This document shows, piece by piece, positions 34,561 through 41,940 of a DNA stretch of 41,940 nucleotides (positions within the stretch are counted from its first letter, which is position 1; each line of letters begins with the position of its first letter). This DNA is from Hathewaya proteolytica DSM 3090 (GTDB taxonomy: Bacteria > Bacillota > Clostridia > Clostridiales > Clostridiaceae). The stretch spans positions 1 to 41,940 of the forward strand of contig NZ_FRAD01000024.1 of assembly GCF_900142225.1 (NCBI RefSeq). Reading direction: 5' to 3'. The position numbers and the translations under genes are program-made. Below the pieces are notes generated by a model. That model was not told the origin of the DNA. It worked only from the letters and a program-made list of their open reading frames with translations, and searched no databases.

Positions 34561-35527
34561 TATATGGACAATCAAATTTTAAGCTCCAATTGTTTATTGC
34601 TTCTTCTCCAGTGTTAGTTACAGTGATAAAAGTCTGGTATTCATCTTTTCTGTAGTTATTTACATCGTACTCCATGGTATAACCATTACCTTGAGTACAT
34701 ATTTTCTCTTTTTGTATTAATCTTGAATCCGTAGGTTCTGTAACCACTTCATCTGTTCTAAATGTGCAACTTAACTGCACACAACTTCCCGGCTCTATAT
34801 CTGCATTATCTACATGATTTGTTATAATATAACTGCCATCTTTACACCTCTCGTATCCACTTTCGTAAGTTTGCCATTCTCCATTGTATATTGCATAGAT
34901 CTCATAAGGACTATTGAACTTTAAGCTCCAATTGTGTATCACCTTATCACCTGTGTTGGTTACGGTAATATTATCCTGATATCCACTAGCTTCGTAATTG
35001 ATAATGTCGTGGTCTATGGTATATCCTTCCCCTTCAATATTTAGCATCCCGCTATGCAACAATTGAAATTCCGTAGGATCTACTACCCCATTATCAGATT
35101 TAAATGTGAAGCTTAACTGTACACATCCTCCAGCCTCTATATTTGCATCCCATCCTTGGTTTGGAATAAGATAAGTCCCATCTGAACATCTCTGATAACC
35201 ATTCTCATATGTCTCCCATGTTCCATTACATATAGCATCTATATTGTATGGTAGATTGAACTTAAGTTTCCAATTTTCTATGGTCTTATCTCCAGTGTTC
35301 GTTATCCAAATTTGTTCTTGGTATTCACCTATGTTGTAATTGTCAACGTAGTACTTTATTTCGTACCCTTCCCCAGTAAAATGTGATGCATTTTCCACTC
35401 CTTCACTTGCTTTTTGACCATTAATCTTGACTTCACCAGCGCTGGCTACTATAGTATTGCATAATGTCATCAACCCCATAACCAAAGTCAATACTAATGA
35501 CATTAACTTTTTTGTACTGTGTTTCAT
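34547..35527 (-). CDS. first fragment of the secreted multidomain protein: signal peptide and CBM2-like modules
   Basis: 326 codons; the original frame runs to 34561. A clear signal peptide (KKLMSLVLTLVMGLMTLCN then VASAG) opens the protein. Two complete modules and the start of a third follow, each of about 100 residues with WITNTGDKTIENWKLKFNLP, a WETYENGYQRCSDGTYLI stretch and IEAGGCVQLSFTFKSDN; this resembles carbohydrate-binding module family 2 with the exposed Trp. The last few residues (QNS) come from element B. GGGGTGG precedes the ATG and may be hidden by the upstream RNA structure. Binding to cellulose or another glycan is inferred. Confidence 0.75.
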   Translation of the reverse strand: MKHSTKKLMSLVLTLVMGLMTLCNTIVASAGEVKINGQKASEGVENASHFTGEGYEIKYYVDNYNIGEYQEQIWITNTGDKTIENWKLKFNLPYNIDAICNGTWETYENGYQRCSDGTYLIPNQGWDANIEAGGCVQLSFTFKSDNGVVDPTEFQLLHSGMLNIEGEGYTIDHDIINYEASGYQDNITVTNTGDKVIHNWSLKFNSPYEIYAIYNGEWQTYESGYERCKDGSYIITNHVDNADIEPGSCVQLSCTFRTDEVVTEPTDSRLIQKEKICTQGNGYTMEYDVNNYRKDEYQTFITVTNTGEEAINNWSLKFDCPYKQNS

Positions 35528-35530
35528 TAT

Positions 35531-35660
35531 ACCACCCCTGCAGTAGGCTAGTGGTTTCTGCCTTCACTTCCCTCGGCACAAACCTACTATCCCTTGCTGT
35601 GGGTAGTACTAGAATTTTATCTTCGCCTTTTGGCTTGATAAAATAAGTACTACTCCCATT
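35531..35660 (-). promoter_or_regulatory. structured leader RNA before the secreted-protein gene
   Basis: Hairpin 1 (35601-35657) has AGTACTA/TAGTACT, ATTTTATC/GATAAAAT and GCC/GGC steps. Hairpin 2 joins CCTACT at 35583-35588 to AGTAGG at 35542-35547, with GGTTT/AAACC and TGCC/GGCA within it. The minus-strand ACCAC (35551-35555) can instead pair with GTGGT (35531-35535) and cover the Shine-Dalgarno bases. The remaining 35661-35795 is AT-rich and should hold the promoter. The aptamer class is not recognised. Confidence 0.5.
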
Positions 35661-35796
35661 TAATATTTTATTTAACAGAATATTATTTAATAATTCATTT
35701 ATTTAATAGTTCTGTTACAATTATTTATTTCTACATTTTATTCTAAATTCCTTTATTTTTCTATAAATTTTCCCGTATGGCTCCCTATTTAAATTG

Positions 35797-35821
35797 AAAA
35801 AAGCTGCTAATCGTAAGCAGC
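35797..35821 (-). terminator. terminator after cobN
   Basis: On the minus strand GCTGCT, a 7-base loop and AGCAGC are followed by TTTTTT, ten bases past the CobN stop. Confidence 0.82.
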
Positions 35822-35830
35822 CTTCTATCA

Positions 35831-38800
35831 TCATTTATTTTCTTTAAAAAACTCCTCTACTTCTTTAAATTTATTTTTCCAACACTCTATATCCTCTTGA
35901 TTTAGTACTTCTATATTTCCACCTTGAACCTCTTCACTACAATTTTCCATAGAAGTTTCCATGGTAGCTTCTATACTAACATAATTTTTTCTAAGAGCTT
36001 TTAGTATATCCGGAGCAGGTTCCCACATCTTTCTCTCGTGCATCTCCAAGAACCGTCTACCTATTTCCTCAAGAGCATATTTATTGTTTTCCTCAAACCA
36101 TTTTCTCATATCATCATCGTTAATATACATATCTACTACTTTATCAATATCCTTATGTTCAAACTCTTTAAGCAAAACTTGCCAATCAAATAAGGTTTGT
36201 ATAGATTTTATAATATCGCTAGCACCCTCATAGCCATCTTGCTTCATTCTTGTTTTCCACTCATCATTACACAAGGTTTCCTCTAAATTCTTTTTTAGTT
36301 CATCCTTTAATGCCCCAACCATAGGTTTTTTGTCTTTTATAGAGTTTCCATGATATTGACACATATCTTTACCTGTAAAAACTTTTTTTAATATGTTAAA
36401 TCCTCCATGGACAGAGGCTGTAAAACAACTATTAAGAGTGTCAAATCTTCTTGAATCAGTAACATCATATGAAGCATCCGTATTCTTTATATTTTCCACC
36501 AATTCTTTAATAGCTAATTTCCCATTTACATCCTCTCCATAAGCATAGGATGTAAATTGAGCAAACACCTTAGCTAGATCTTCTTCTTCCTTCCATGCAC
36601 TAGCTTTTAAAGCAAGATCAACTCCGGCTCCATAGGCACCTGGTTTATCTCCAAATACTCTTATGGAAGCTCTTCTTTCAAGGTTATCAACTTGCTTTGC
36701 ATTGATAAGCGCGTCCTTTATCATCATGGTATTTTTCTTTATAAAATTATCAGTTAAATTTTCGTCCAATGAACTTACTATAAGTGCAGCCTTGTCTATC
36801 ATTGCCACAGCCTCTGGAAAAGAATCTCTTAATACACCTGATATTCTTACTGTAACATCTATTCTTGGTCTTTTAAGTTCTTCTAGTGAAATTACCTCTA
36901 TATCAACAACTTTTCCCCAACTATTCCAACATGGTCTAACACCCATAAGATACAATATTTGAGACATTTGTTGACCTTTAGCCCCTGATATATCTGTAGA
37001 TATCATATTCATGGCAATTTTTTCAGGCATATCACCATGATTTTCTTCCATATATTTATTTATAAGCTCCTCTGCCAAAGTTTTACCTATATCATAAGCT
37101 TCTTTGGTTGGAACCTTATGGCTGTCCATAACATGCATATTCCTTCCTGTAGGCATAACTTCTTCAAGATTTTCTTCGGGAATTCCGGATAATCCTGCTT
37201 CTATGTATTGACCACAAAGAGCTGCCATTAGTGAATTTATTTCATTTGCCATGTTAGCACATTTTTCTTTTACAATCTTATAGCTTTTCTCAATTTCCTC
37301 CATGCATGGGTGACCATTTACAACCTTCATGATTATATCAGTGATCTTTTCGCCAAATTCACTTTCCTTCTCATAGCTATCCCTAATTTTAGCCATGGTT
37401 TCGCTATTATTCAACATATACTGGTATATAAGAGCTACAATTTCTTTTTCATCCAAATCAGCTCCTAGTTCATGAAGATTGGGCTTTTTATTCTGCCATA
37501 TATTCTCTATGACACCAGGCATATGATCTATAATAACAGAATTTCCTCTACGTTTTGCTACAGTTCCTTCGCCACCCACAGCGGAATTGTATACATAAAT
37601 ATGAGGCAATGACCCAAGGCATATAGTAGGGAAACAATTATTGCTAAGTGTAACGGATTTGCCTGGTAAAAATTCAAGACTTCCACCTGTTCCAATATCA
37701 ACAACTGCATTAGCTTTTAAAATGTACTCTATATATTTATACGTAGCTACATAATTATGCGGTGGTGGGCACGTTGGATCATGCAATATCTTACATACTT
37801 CTCCAGTACACTTTGCTCCATAACATCCCCTTTTAGGTTGCACCATAACCTTTACATTCCCAAAATCCAATCCTGTTATTATTATCTTATCATCATAGAC
37901 CATAGATTCCCCAGGTAATTCACCCCAAGTTTCAATGATTTTATTCCTAGAATTTTCAGGTATATCATTAAAATACTTGCCATATTCTTCACCGTTCATC
38001 TCATATAATACACCCTTTGCAGCCACGATATCTTCAACAGATGTCCATCTGAAATCGTGGAAAGCTTTTCTGCTCATAATCATTTCCTGAAGTTGTTCTC
38101 CACTATCTGGAATATCTTTTATATAATATCCTTGTTTTTTCATTTCATTCATAATCCTAATAATACTGTTGAAAACATGAAGCCCAGGAGCTTTCCCTAT
38201 GGTAGCCTCCACACCGGCACAGGGAGCATTGTGTATCATGATAACCACTATTTTATGTTTATTGTCACATACTCTAAGTTCCATCCATTTAGAAATTCTA
38301 GAAGCTAGTCTGTCCACAGCCTCCATCATTACCAACTGTTGTCCCTTTTCATCTCTAAAACCTATTATTACAGGCTCTATCATACCAACAGCTTCTGGTG
38401 TAGTATAAGCCCAACTATTCTCGCCAACTAACCCTAAAACACTATGTTCCCATTGTTCTTTTGTTTGTGAATAGCTTATTATTGGCCTAAACACAGGAAC
38501 ATTAATCCTCTTAAAATTGTTTATCTCATGCTGAAATAAATTTTCTTCAACTAATTCCCCTGATACAGTTAGCATTTGAAAATTTACAAGTCCGCTAATT
38601 ATTAAAGATTCTTTGTAAGAATAGTAATCCTTTACCACCCCTCGAAAACTCTTAATATCAGCTTGTTCCTCTGTAGTTGCATAACTAAATGCTAGTATGA
38701 CCTTGTACCCCATTTGCTCAAGCTTTTTCTGTAATTCATATTCCACATGAAGACTGTTCGATTCCCATCTACTTCTGTGCACAAGGATCCCTATCCATAC

Positions 38801-39382
38801 ATAGTTTTCGGGATTACCATCACCAATATACCATTTACAATACTCATTAAAACTATGAAACACATCATTAGTATCACCATGGGTTATGCCATTAAAAGCC
38901 AACATTTCAGGTGCAAATATAAAACTTTTATATTTATCCTTATGCAATTCTGAAAAGTTTTCGCCTAATATATGATAACAAATGTAACTCATTGCAGAGG
39001 TTAAGTTTTTCATACCTCCCAAAGTAATGTAATTGTTTATCTCTAAGGCCATAGATGGTTGGATATTGTAATATCCCTGATTAATTGCATGGGAACCTAC
39101 GGGCACTATAGATACCTTTAAATTATCATTTAATTTCTGAAATATACCATCCCAATGCTCTTCTTGAGCTATATTGCCTATTAAAATTAAGTCTGCTGCT
39201 TTATCTGCAATATTATTAACTTCTACATTGTCATCCTTATCTTTATTTAATCTGTATGTTTCAATGCATATATTTTGATTGTCTATTGTCCTAAAAACAT
39301 CTCTTAGACGATAAAGCATAGAGTCCAATCCTATACATAATATTTTTATCATATATTTCTCCTTATTTCGTATGCTTATCAC
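35831..39382 (-). CDS. cobN: CobN-like large chelatase subunit (CobN/BchH family)
   Basis: 1183 residues, the normal length. CobN marks are HRSRWESNSLHVEYEL, PIISYSQTKEQWEHS, VMVQPKRGCYGAKCTGE, DPTCPPPHNYVATYKYIEY, SLEFLPGKSVTLSNNCFP, and VGGEGTVAKRRGNSVIIDHM. Family members bind the tetrapyrrole while the metal is put in. The usual GTHG motif reads GTGG here (VDIGTGGSLEF), so a conserved His is missing. No ChlI/D- or CobS/T-type AAA partners lie in the window. TAAGGAG precedes the ATG. It is divergent from a B12-riboswitch ABC transporter, so a corrinoid or cobalt role fits, but the true substrate is open. Confidence 0.87.
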   Translation of the reverse strand: MISIRNKEKYMIKILCIGLDSMLYRLRDVFRTIDNQNICIETYRLNKDKDDNVEVNNIADKAADLILIGNIAQEEHWDGIFQKLNDNLKVSIVPVGSHAINQGYYNIQPSMALEINNYITLGGMKNLTSAMSYICYHILGENFSELHKDKYKSFIFAPEMLAFNGITHGDTNDVFHSFNEYCKWYIGDGNPENYVWIGILVHRSRWESNSLHVEYELQKKLEQMGYKVILAFSYATTEEQADIKSFRGVVKDYYSYKESLIISGLVNFQMLTVSGELVEENLFQHEINNFKRINVPVFRPIISYSQTKEQWEHSVLGLVGENSWAYTTPEAVGMIEPVIIGFRDEKGQQLVMMEAVDRLASRISKWMELRVCDNKHKIVVIMIHNAPCAGVEATIGKAPGLHVFNSIIRIMNEMKKQGYYIKDIPDSGEQLQEMIMSRKAFHDFRWTSVEDIVAAKGVLYEMNGEEYGKYFNDIPENSRNKIIETWGELPGESMVYDDKIIITGLDFGNVKVMVQPKRGCYGAKCTGEVCKILHDPTCPPPHNYVATYKYIEYILKANAVVDIGTGGSLEFLPGKSVTLSNNCFPTICLGSLPHIYVYNSAVGGEGTVAKRRGNSVIIDHMPGVIENIWQNKKPNLHELGADLDEKEIVALIYQYMLNNSETMAKIRDSYEKESEFGEKITDIIMKVVNGHPCMEEIEKSYKIVKEKCANMANEINSLMAALCGQYIEAGLSGIPEENLEEVMPTGRNMHVMDSHKVPTKEAYDIGKTLAEELINKYMEENHGDMPEKIAMNMISTDISGAKGQQMSQILYLMGVRPCWNSWGKVVDIEVISLEELKRPRIDVTVRISGVLRDSFPEAVAMIDKAALIVSSLDENLTDNFIKKNTMMIKDALINAKQVDNLERRASIRVFGDKPGAYGAGVDLALKASAWKEEEDLAKVFAQFTSYAYGEDVNGKLAIKELVENIKNTDASYDVTDSRRFDTLNSCFTASVHGGFNILKKVFTGKDMCQYHGNSIKDKKPMVGALKDELKKNLEETLCNDEWKTRMKQDGYEGASDIIKSIQTLFDWQVLLKEFEHKDIDKVVDMYINDDDMRKWFEENNKYALEEIGRRFLEMHERKMWEPAPDILKALRKNYVSIEATMETSMENCSEEVQGGNIEVLNQEDIECWKNKFKEVEEFFKENK

Positions 39383-39396
39383 CTACTCTCAATTAA
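39378..39396. repeat. direct repeat, copy 1, in the cobN/ABC intergenic region
   Basis: TATCACCTACTCTCAA plus TTAATC recurs as copy 2 at 39724-39746 with two changes. Copy 1 lies in the cobN leader, copy 2 between the riboswitch and its terminator. A shared regulatory site or an old insertion edge is possible. Confidence 0.4.
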
Positions 39397-39455
39397 TCAT
39401 GATATACAACCTATTAAATAAAATCAAGATAATTTATTGAATTAGTTAAATTTAA

Positions 39456-39484
39456 TTGAAATACACAATATCTATTGTTATAAT
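39456..39484 (+). promoter_or_regulatory. promoter of the riboswitch-ABC transporter unit
   Basis: TTGAAA, exactly 17 bases and a perfect TATAAT lie about 30 bases before the aptamer: a near-ideal sigma-A promoter. Confidence 0.82.
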
Positions 39485-39514
39485 ATAGCCATGCTATAAA
39501 ATTTAATATATTAT

Positions 39515-39672
39515 TCAGGTACCTTTTATTTAAGGTTGAAAAGGGAAAATGGTGAAAATCCATTACAACCCCCGTTACTGTAATCGGCTACAAATCCATA
39601 TTACCACTGGAATTTAAATTCTGGGAAGGATGGAAGAGGATGATCCGCAAGTCAGGAGACCTGCCTGTTTAA
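39515..39672 (+). promoter_or_regulatory. cobalamin riboswitch of the ABC-2 transporter
   Basis: The conserved aptamer parts occur in order on the plus strand: AGGTACC, GGGAAAATGGTGAAAATCC, ACAACCCCCGTTACTGTAAT, GGAAGGATGG and the B12-box AGTCAGGAGACCTGCC at about 39649-39664. It is the second cobalamin aptamer in the window and controls the transporter genes through the attenuator that follows. Confidence 0.94.
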
Positions 39673-39723
39673 TAGTATGTTATTGCTTCGGCGGGAAGAA
39701 AACACATACAACATGTAACGGTT

Positions 39724-39746
39724 ATATCACCTACTCTCAAACTAAT
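39724..39746. repeat. direct repeat, copy 2
   Basis: TATCACCTACTCTCAA then ACTAATC, matching copy 1 at 39378-39396. It is downstream of the B12-box and upstream of the terminator stem of the ABC transporter leader. Confidence 0.4.
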
Positions 39747-39778
39747 CGTTAATTTTGTTGTTCTGCATACGTTTATTT

Positions 39779-39802
39779 CTCCGCCGAAAGCGGAGTTTTT
39801 TA
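39779..39802 (+). terminator. attenuator with candidate antiterminator
   Basis: CTCCGC, a CGAAA loop and GCGGAG are followed by TTTTTTATTTT. TTCGGCGG at 39687-39694, just after the aptamer, can pair with CCGCCGAA at 39781-39788 and would break the stem. This gives an on/off switch for the ABC genes. Confidence 0.87.
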
Positions 39803-39823
39803 TTTTCTTAGGAGGACAAAAAT

Positions 39824-40663
39824 TTGCTAGTTATTAAAAATCTTGTAAAAAAGTACGACAAGCTCACTGCTGTAGATAACCTGAATCTAGAGCTTAAGAA
39901 GGGAGAATTTTTCGGTCTTTTAGGACCAAATGGCGCTGGAAAAAGTACTACAATTAAAATGATAAGTACCTTAACGCCGCCATCTTCAGGAGATATATAC
40001 ATAAATGAACAAAGTATGCATAGAAATCTTACAGAAATTAAAAAGAAAATAGGCGTTGTACCTCAGGGCAACAACCTTGAGGTAGAAATGACAGCCAGGG
40101 AGAATTTAGAGCTCCACGGAAGACTTTACGGCATCCCAAAAAACCTTAGAAACCAACGCATAAACGAATTATTGCAATTTACAGAACTACAAGACCGTTG
40201 CAATGATCTTGTAAAAGGATTTTCAGGTGGTATGAAAAGAAAATTAATGATTGCAAGAGCTCTTATGCACAATCCAGATTTATTGCTATTAGATGAACCT
40301 ACTGTTGGCCTAGATGCTGTAGCTCGAAGAAAGCTCTGGGATCTATTAAAGAGACTGAAGGAAAAGGGTCTTACGGTTTTACTTACCACCCATTATATAG
40401 AGGAAGCTGAAGCATTATGTGATACCGTAGGCCTAATTGACAACGGAAAACTAGTAGAATATAATTCACCCAAATCTTTGGTGGAAAAGCTGGGGAAATA
40501 CACTGTTGAATATTTCGAAAATGGCGAAACCACCTATAGATTTTTTAAAACTAGAGAAGAAGCCACCGCTTTTTCTGTGAACATAACAGAGAGTTTAAAT
40601 ATACGACCAACTAATCTAGAAGATGTATTTATCAGTCTTACTAACAGAAAGGTGGAATCCTAA
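39824..40663 (+). CDS. ABC-2 type transporter, ATP-binding protein
   Basis: 279 residues. Walker A LGPNGAGKSTTIKM, Q-loop region VVPQGNNLEVEMT, signature FSGGMKRKLMIARAL, Walker B LLLLDEPTVGLD and the switch His in LLTTHYIEEAE are complete. It belongs to the DrrA/NodI/CcmA-like group that powers exporters. The C-terminal 60 residues form the usual small extra domain. TTG start at 39824 has AGGAGG 8 bases before. It is expressed from a cobalamin-riboswitch leader and overlaps the permease gene by one base, so the pair makes one transporter. Confidence 0.93.
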   Translation: MLVIKNLVKKYDKLTAVDNLNLELKKGEFFGLLGPNGAGKSTTIKMISTLTPPSSGDIYINEQSMHRNLTEIKKKIGVVPQGNNLEVEMTARENLELHGRLYGIPKNLRNQRINELLQFTELQDRCNDLVKGFSGGMKRKLMIARALMHNPDLLLLDEPTVGLDAVARRKLWDLLKRLKEKGLTVLLTTHYIEEAEALCDTVGLIDNGKLVEYNSPKSLVEKLGKYTVEYFENGETTYRFFKTREEATAFSVNITESLNIRPTNLEDVFISLTNRKVES

Positions 40664-41397
40664 TGTCAGCGTTTTTAAGTATTTTATGGCAAGAAGGTGT
40701 GCTTTTTAAGCGCAAAATAATAACGATTACTCTATCAGCCATGGTGGCCCCTATTTTATACCTCATCGCCTTTGGTTGGGGATTGGGTGGAAATATGACT
40801 GTCAACGGTGGATCATATATCAATTTTATTATACCAGGAATAATAGCTTTAACTACCATGACCACTAGTTATAATAACACGGCCAATTCGGTTAATATAT
40901 CGCGAATATTTTATAAGACCTTTGAGTCTTTTATGATTGCTCCAATATCCACTGCATCTTATGCCCTTGGCAAAATTGTTTCCGGAGCATTAACTGGTAT
41001 GTATTCGGCTACACTCATAATAGTATTATGTACTGTAACTGGCACGGGACTATCAATCTCTTTGTACTTCATATTGATTATTATTCTTAACTGCCTTGTA
41101 TTTTCTGCCATAGGATTTACAGTGGGAATGTACATTCAATCCCATAGTGATATGGCAAAGTTCTCAAGTTTTGTTATAACTCCTATGTCATTTTTGTGTG
41201 GAACATTTTTTTCTTTAGATAAAATGCCCTCTATAATAAAAAATATTATATGGCTTTTACCTTTAAGTCATACAAGCACTGCACTTAGAAGCTTTGAAGA
41301 GACAACATTTCAAAGGATTATACATCCAATAGTTTTAGTTACGTATTTTCTTATAGTTTTTTACTTTGGAATTAAGAAATGCAAAGAAGCTGAATAA
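40663..41397 (+). CDS. ABC-2 type transporter, permease
   Basis: 244 residues with six hydrophobic helices and the ABC-2 pattern (GWGLGGNMTV loop, SFMIAPISTASYALGK, CGTFFSLDKMPSIIKNIIWLLPLSH). It forms the membrane channel with the ATPase before it; the stop and start share a base (TAATG). Related permeases export drugs, lipids or polysaccharides. Control by a cobalamin riboswitch and the place next to CobN point to cobalt, corrinoid or tetrapyrrole traffic, but the direction and substrate cannot be read from sequence. Confidence 0.92.
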   Translation: MSAFLSILWQEGVLFKRKIITITLSAMVAPILYLIAFGWGLGGNMTVNGGSYINFIIPGIIALTTMTTSYNNTANSVNISRIFYKTFESFMIAPISTASYALGKIVSGALTGMYSATLIIVLCTVTGTGLSISLYFILIIILNCLVFSAIGFTVGMYIQSHSDMAKFSSFVITPMSFLCGTFFSLDKMPSIIKNIIWLLPLSHTSTALRSFEETTFQRIIHPIVLVTYFLIVFYFGIKKCKEAE

Positions 41398-41406
41398 TAG
41401 TGAGCT

Positions 41407-41460
41407 AAAGAAAGAAGCCTATGATCTTTTAATATTCAATACATAGGCTTCTTTCTTTTT
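41407..41460 (+). terminator. terminator after the ABC transporter genes
   Basis: AAAGAAAGAAGCCTATG pairs perfectly with CATAGGCTTCTTTCTTT over 17 bp, followed by TT. It ends the transporter transcript. Confidence 0.9.
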
Positions 41461-41479
41461 TATTTATATTATTTTTAAT

Positions 41480-41497
41480 TAAGAATTCTGTTTATAC
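41480..41497 (-). repeat. partial copy D of the 125-bp element (left-end half)
   Basis: TAAGAATTCTGTTTATAC is identical to the left end of element A including the flanking TATA (33063-33079). The rest of the element is absent. It lies between the rRNA terminator and the ABC terminator. Confidence 0.4.
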
Positions 41498-41498
41498 A

Positions 41499-41532
41499 AA
41501 AAAAATCCCTAGAAATTAATCTAAGGATTTTT
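41499..41532 (-). terminator. terminator of the rRNA operon
   Basis: On the minus strand AAATCCTTAGA, a short loop and TCTAGGGATTT are followed by a run of T, eight bases after the 5S gene. Confidence 0.8.
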
Positions 41533-41536
41533 GTCT

Positions 41537-41654
41537 AACCTGGCAACGTCTTACTCTCCCGCAGGGCCTCCCCTGAAGTACCATCAGCGCTGTAAAGCTT
41601 AACCGTCCTGTTCGGAATGGAAAGGGGTGTTACCTTTATGCTATCATCACCAGA
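41537..41654 (-). rRNA. rrf: 5S ribosomal RNA
   Basis: The minus strand starts TCTGGTGATGATAGC, passes CCATTCCGAACAGGACGG and ends AGACGTTGCCAGGT, the full 5S pattern with pairing ends (about 117 bases). It is the last gene of a minus-strand 16S-23S-5S operon. Confidence 0.96.
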
Positions 41655-41918
41655 TATTTTCTTTTGTCAATCTAATAATTATTTCATTTAGAGTGCTACC
41701 AGCAAAGACGGTAACCGGCCAAATTCTTAACGTAAATCATAGATTTACTAAATTTGGCGTTCGAAATCATTTAGATTTCTCACCCTTTACGCCATAGTTA
41801 CCAGATGCATGTAGTTCTTTGAGGCTTTGCCTCTTAGAAATACAGTACTCATGAGCCTAAGCTCAGGAGTTTCATTAGAGAATTTATTCTCTCAAAATTG
41901 TATAATGAATAAGTAATT
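41655..41918 (-). other. 23S-5S spacer
   Basis: 264 bases with no open frame or tRNA. Several short hairpins are seen (GAAATC/GATTTC, GAGGC/GCCTC, GAGAGAAT/ATTCTC), as expected for rRNA processing stems. Confidence 0.6.
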
Positions 41919-41940
41919 TGGTCAAGTCCTCGACCTATTA
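41919..41940 (-). rRNA. rrl: 23S ribosomal RNA, 3' end only
   Basis: The last bases of the window read, on the minus strand, TAATAGGTCGAGGACTTGACC, the conserved 3' end of clostridial 23S rRNA. The rest lies beyond the window. Confidence 0.85.

Noticed and set aside
35601..35657. Hairpin 1 of the leader as a second cobN terminator.
   Set aside because: No T tract follows on the minus strand and a better terminator lies at 35797-35821.
41655..41918. tRNA gene in the 23S-5S spacer.
   Set aside because: Several hairpins are present, but no T-loop GTTCRA with correct arm spacing and no CCA-type acceptor could be built on either strand.

Overview
The window looks like chromosomal DNA of a low-GC, spore-former-type Clostridium (Clostridiaceae). 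Supporting signs are the AT-rich sequence, strong GGAGG-type ribosome binding sites with many TTG/GTG starts, the clostridial gene order hemA-sirC-hemC-cobA/hemD-hemB-hemL, and 5S and 23S rRNA ends of clostridial type. The species cannot be fixed from this sequence alone.

Layout. 1-341 is the tail of an IS3-family (IS150-like) insertion sequence. 376-2450 holds an anti-sigma-factor-like membrane protein and an IS607-type element with an intact TnpB nuclease and a decayed TnpA recombinase; the element seems to sit where a partner sigma factor gene would be. 2560-5075 is a minus-strand operon (DUF402, ApbE lipoprotein, NusG-II protein, Gx transporter), probably for extracytoplasmic flavinylation. 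5248-5652 is a ferredoxin plus a small protein. 5700-15450 is rich in peptide metabolism (M18 aminopeptidase, dipeptide epimerase, PepV, OPT transporter with a PqqD-like protein), together with a P-loop ATPase and HelD. 15652-22240 holds an HD-GYP protein, topoisomerase III, a DnaQ-like exonuclease, a polysaccharide deacetylase lipoprotein and two unknown membrane proteins. 22408-30143 is a Bax-inhibitor-1 homologue and the six-gene tetrapyrrole operon, which is preceded by a good promoter, a cobalamin riboswitch and an attenuator.

30116-35830 is a degenerate accessory locus. One very large secreted-protein gene (three CBM2-like modules, calcium-type DxDxDG repeats, a vWA domain and a C39-like peptidase domain) is broken into three open frames by two copies of the same 125/126-bp structured element. 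Taking out exactly the same unit at both places restores one 1127-codon reading frame. Nearby are a truncated duplicate membrane-protein gene and a short relic of a second copy of the vWA gene. A structured leader that could hide the Shine-Dalgarno sequence precedes the gene.

35831-41397 pairs a CobN-like chelatase subunit with a divergent ABC-2 transporter that has its own promoter, cobalamin riboswitch, antiterminator and terminator. This extends the tetrapyrrole/corrinoid theme of the hem operon. 41398-41940 is the 3' end of an rRNA operon on the minus strand (23S end, spacer, 5S, terminator).

No CRISPR array or tRNA gene was seen. The strongest leads are the paired structured insertions in the secreted-protein gene, the translational leader before it, the B12-riboswitch-controlled ABC-2 transporter beside an atypical CobN, and the decayed IS607 element.
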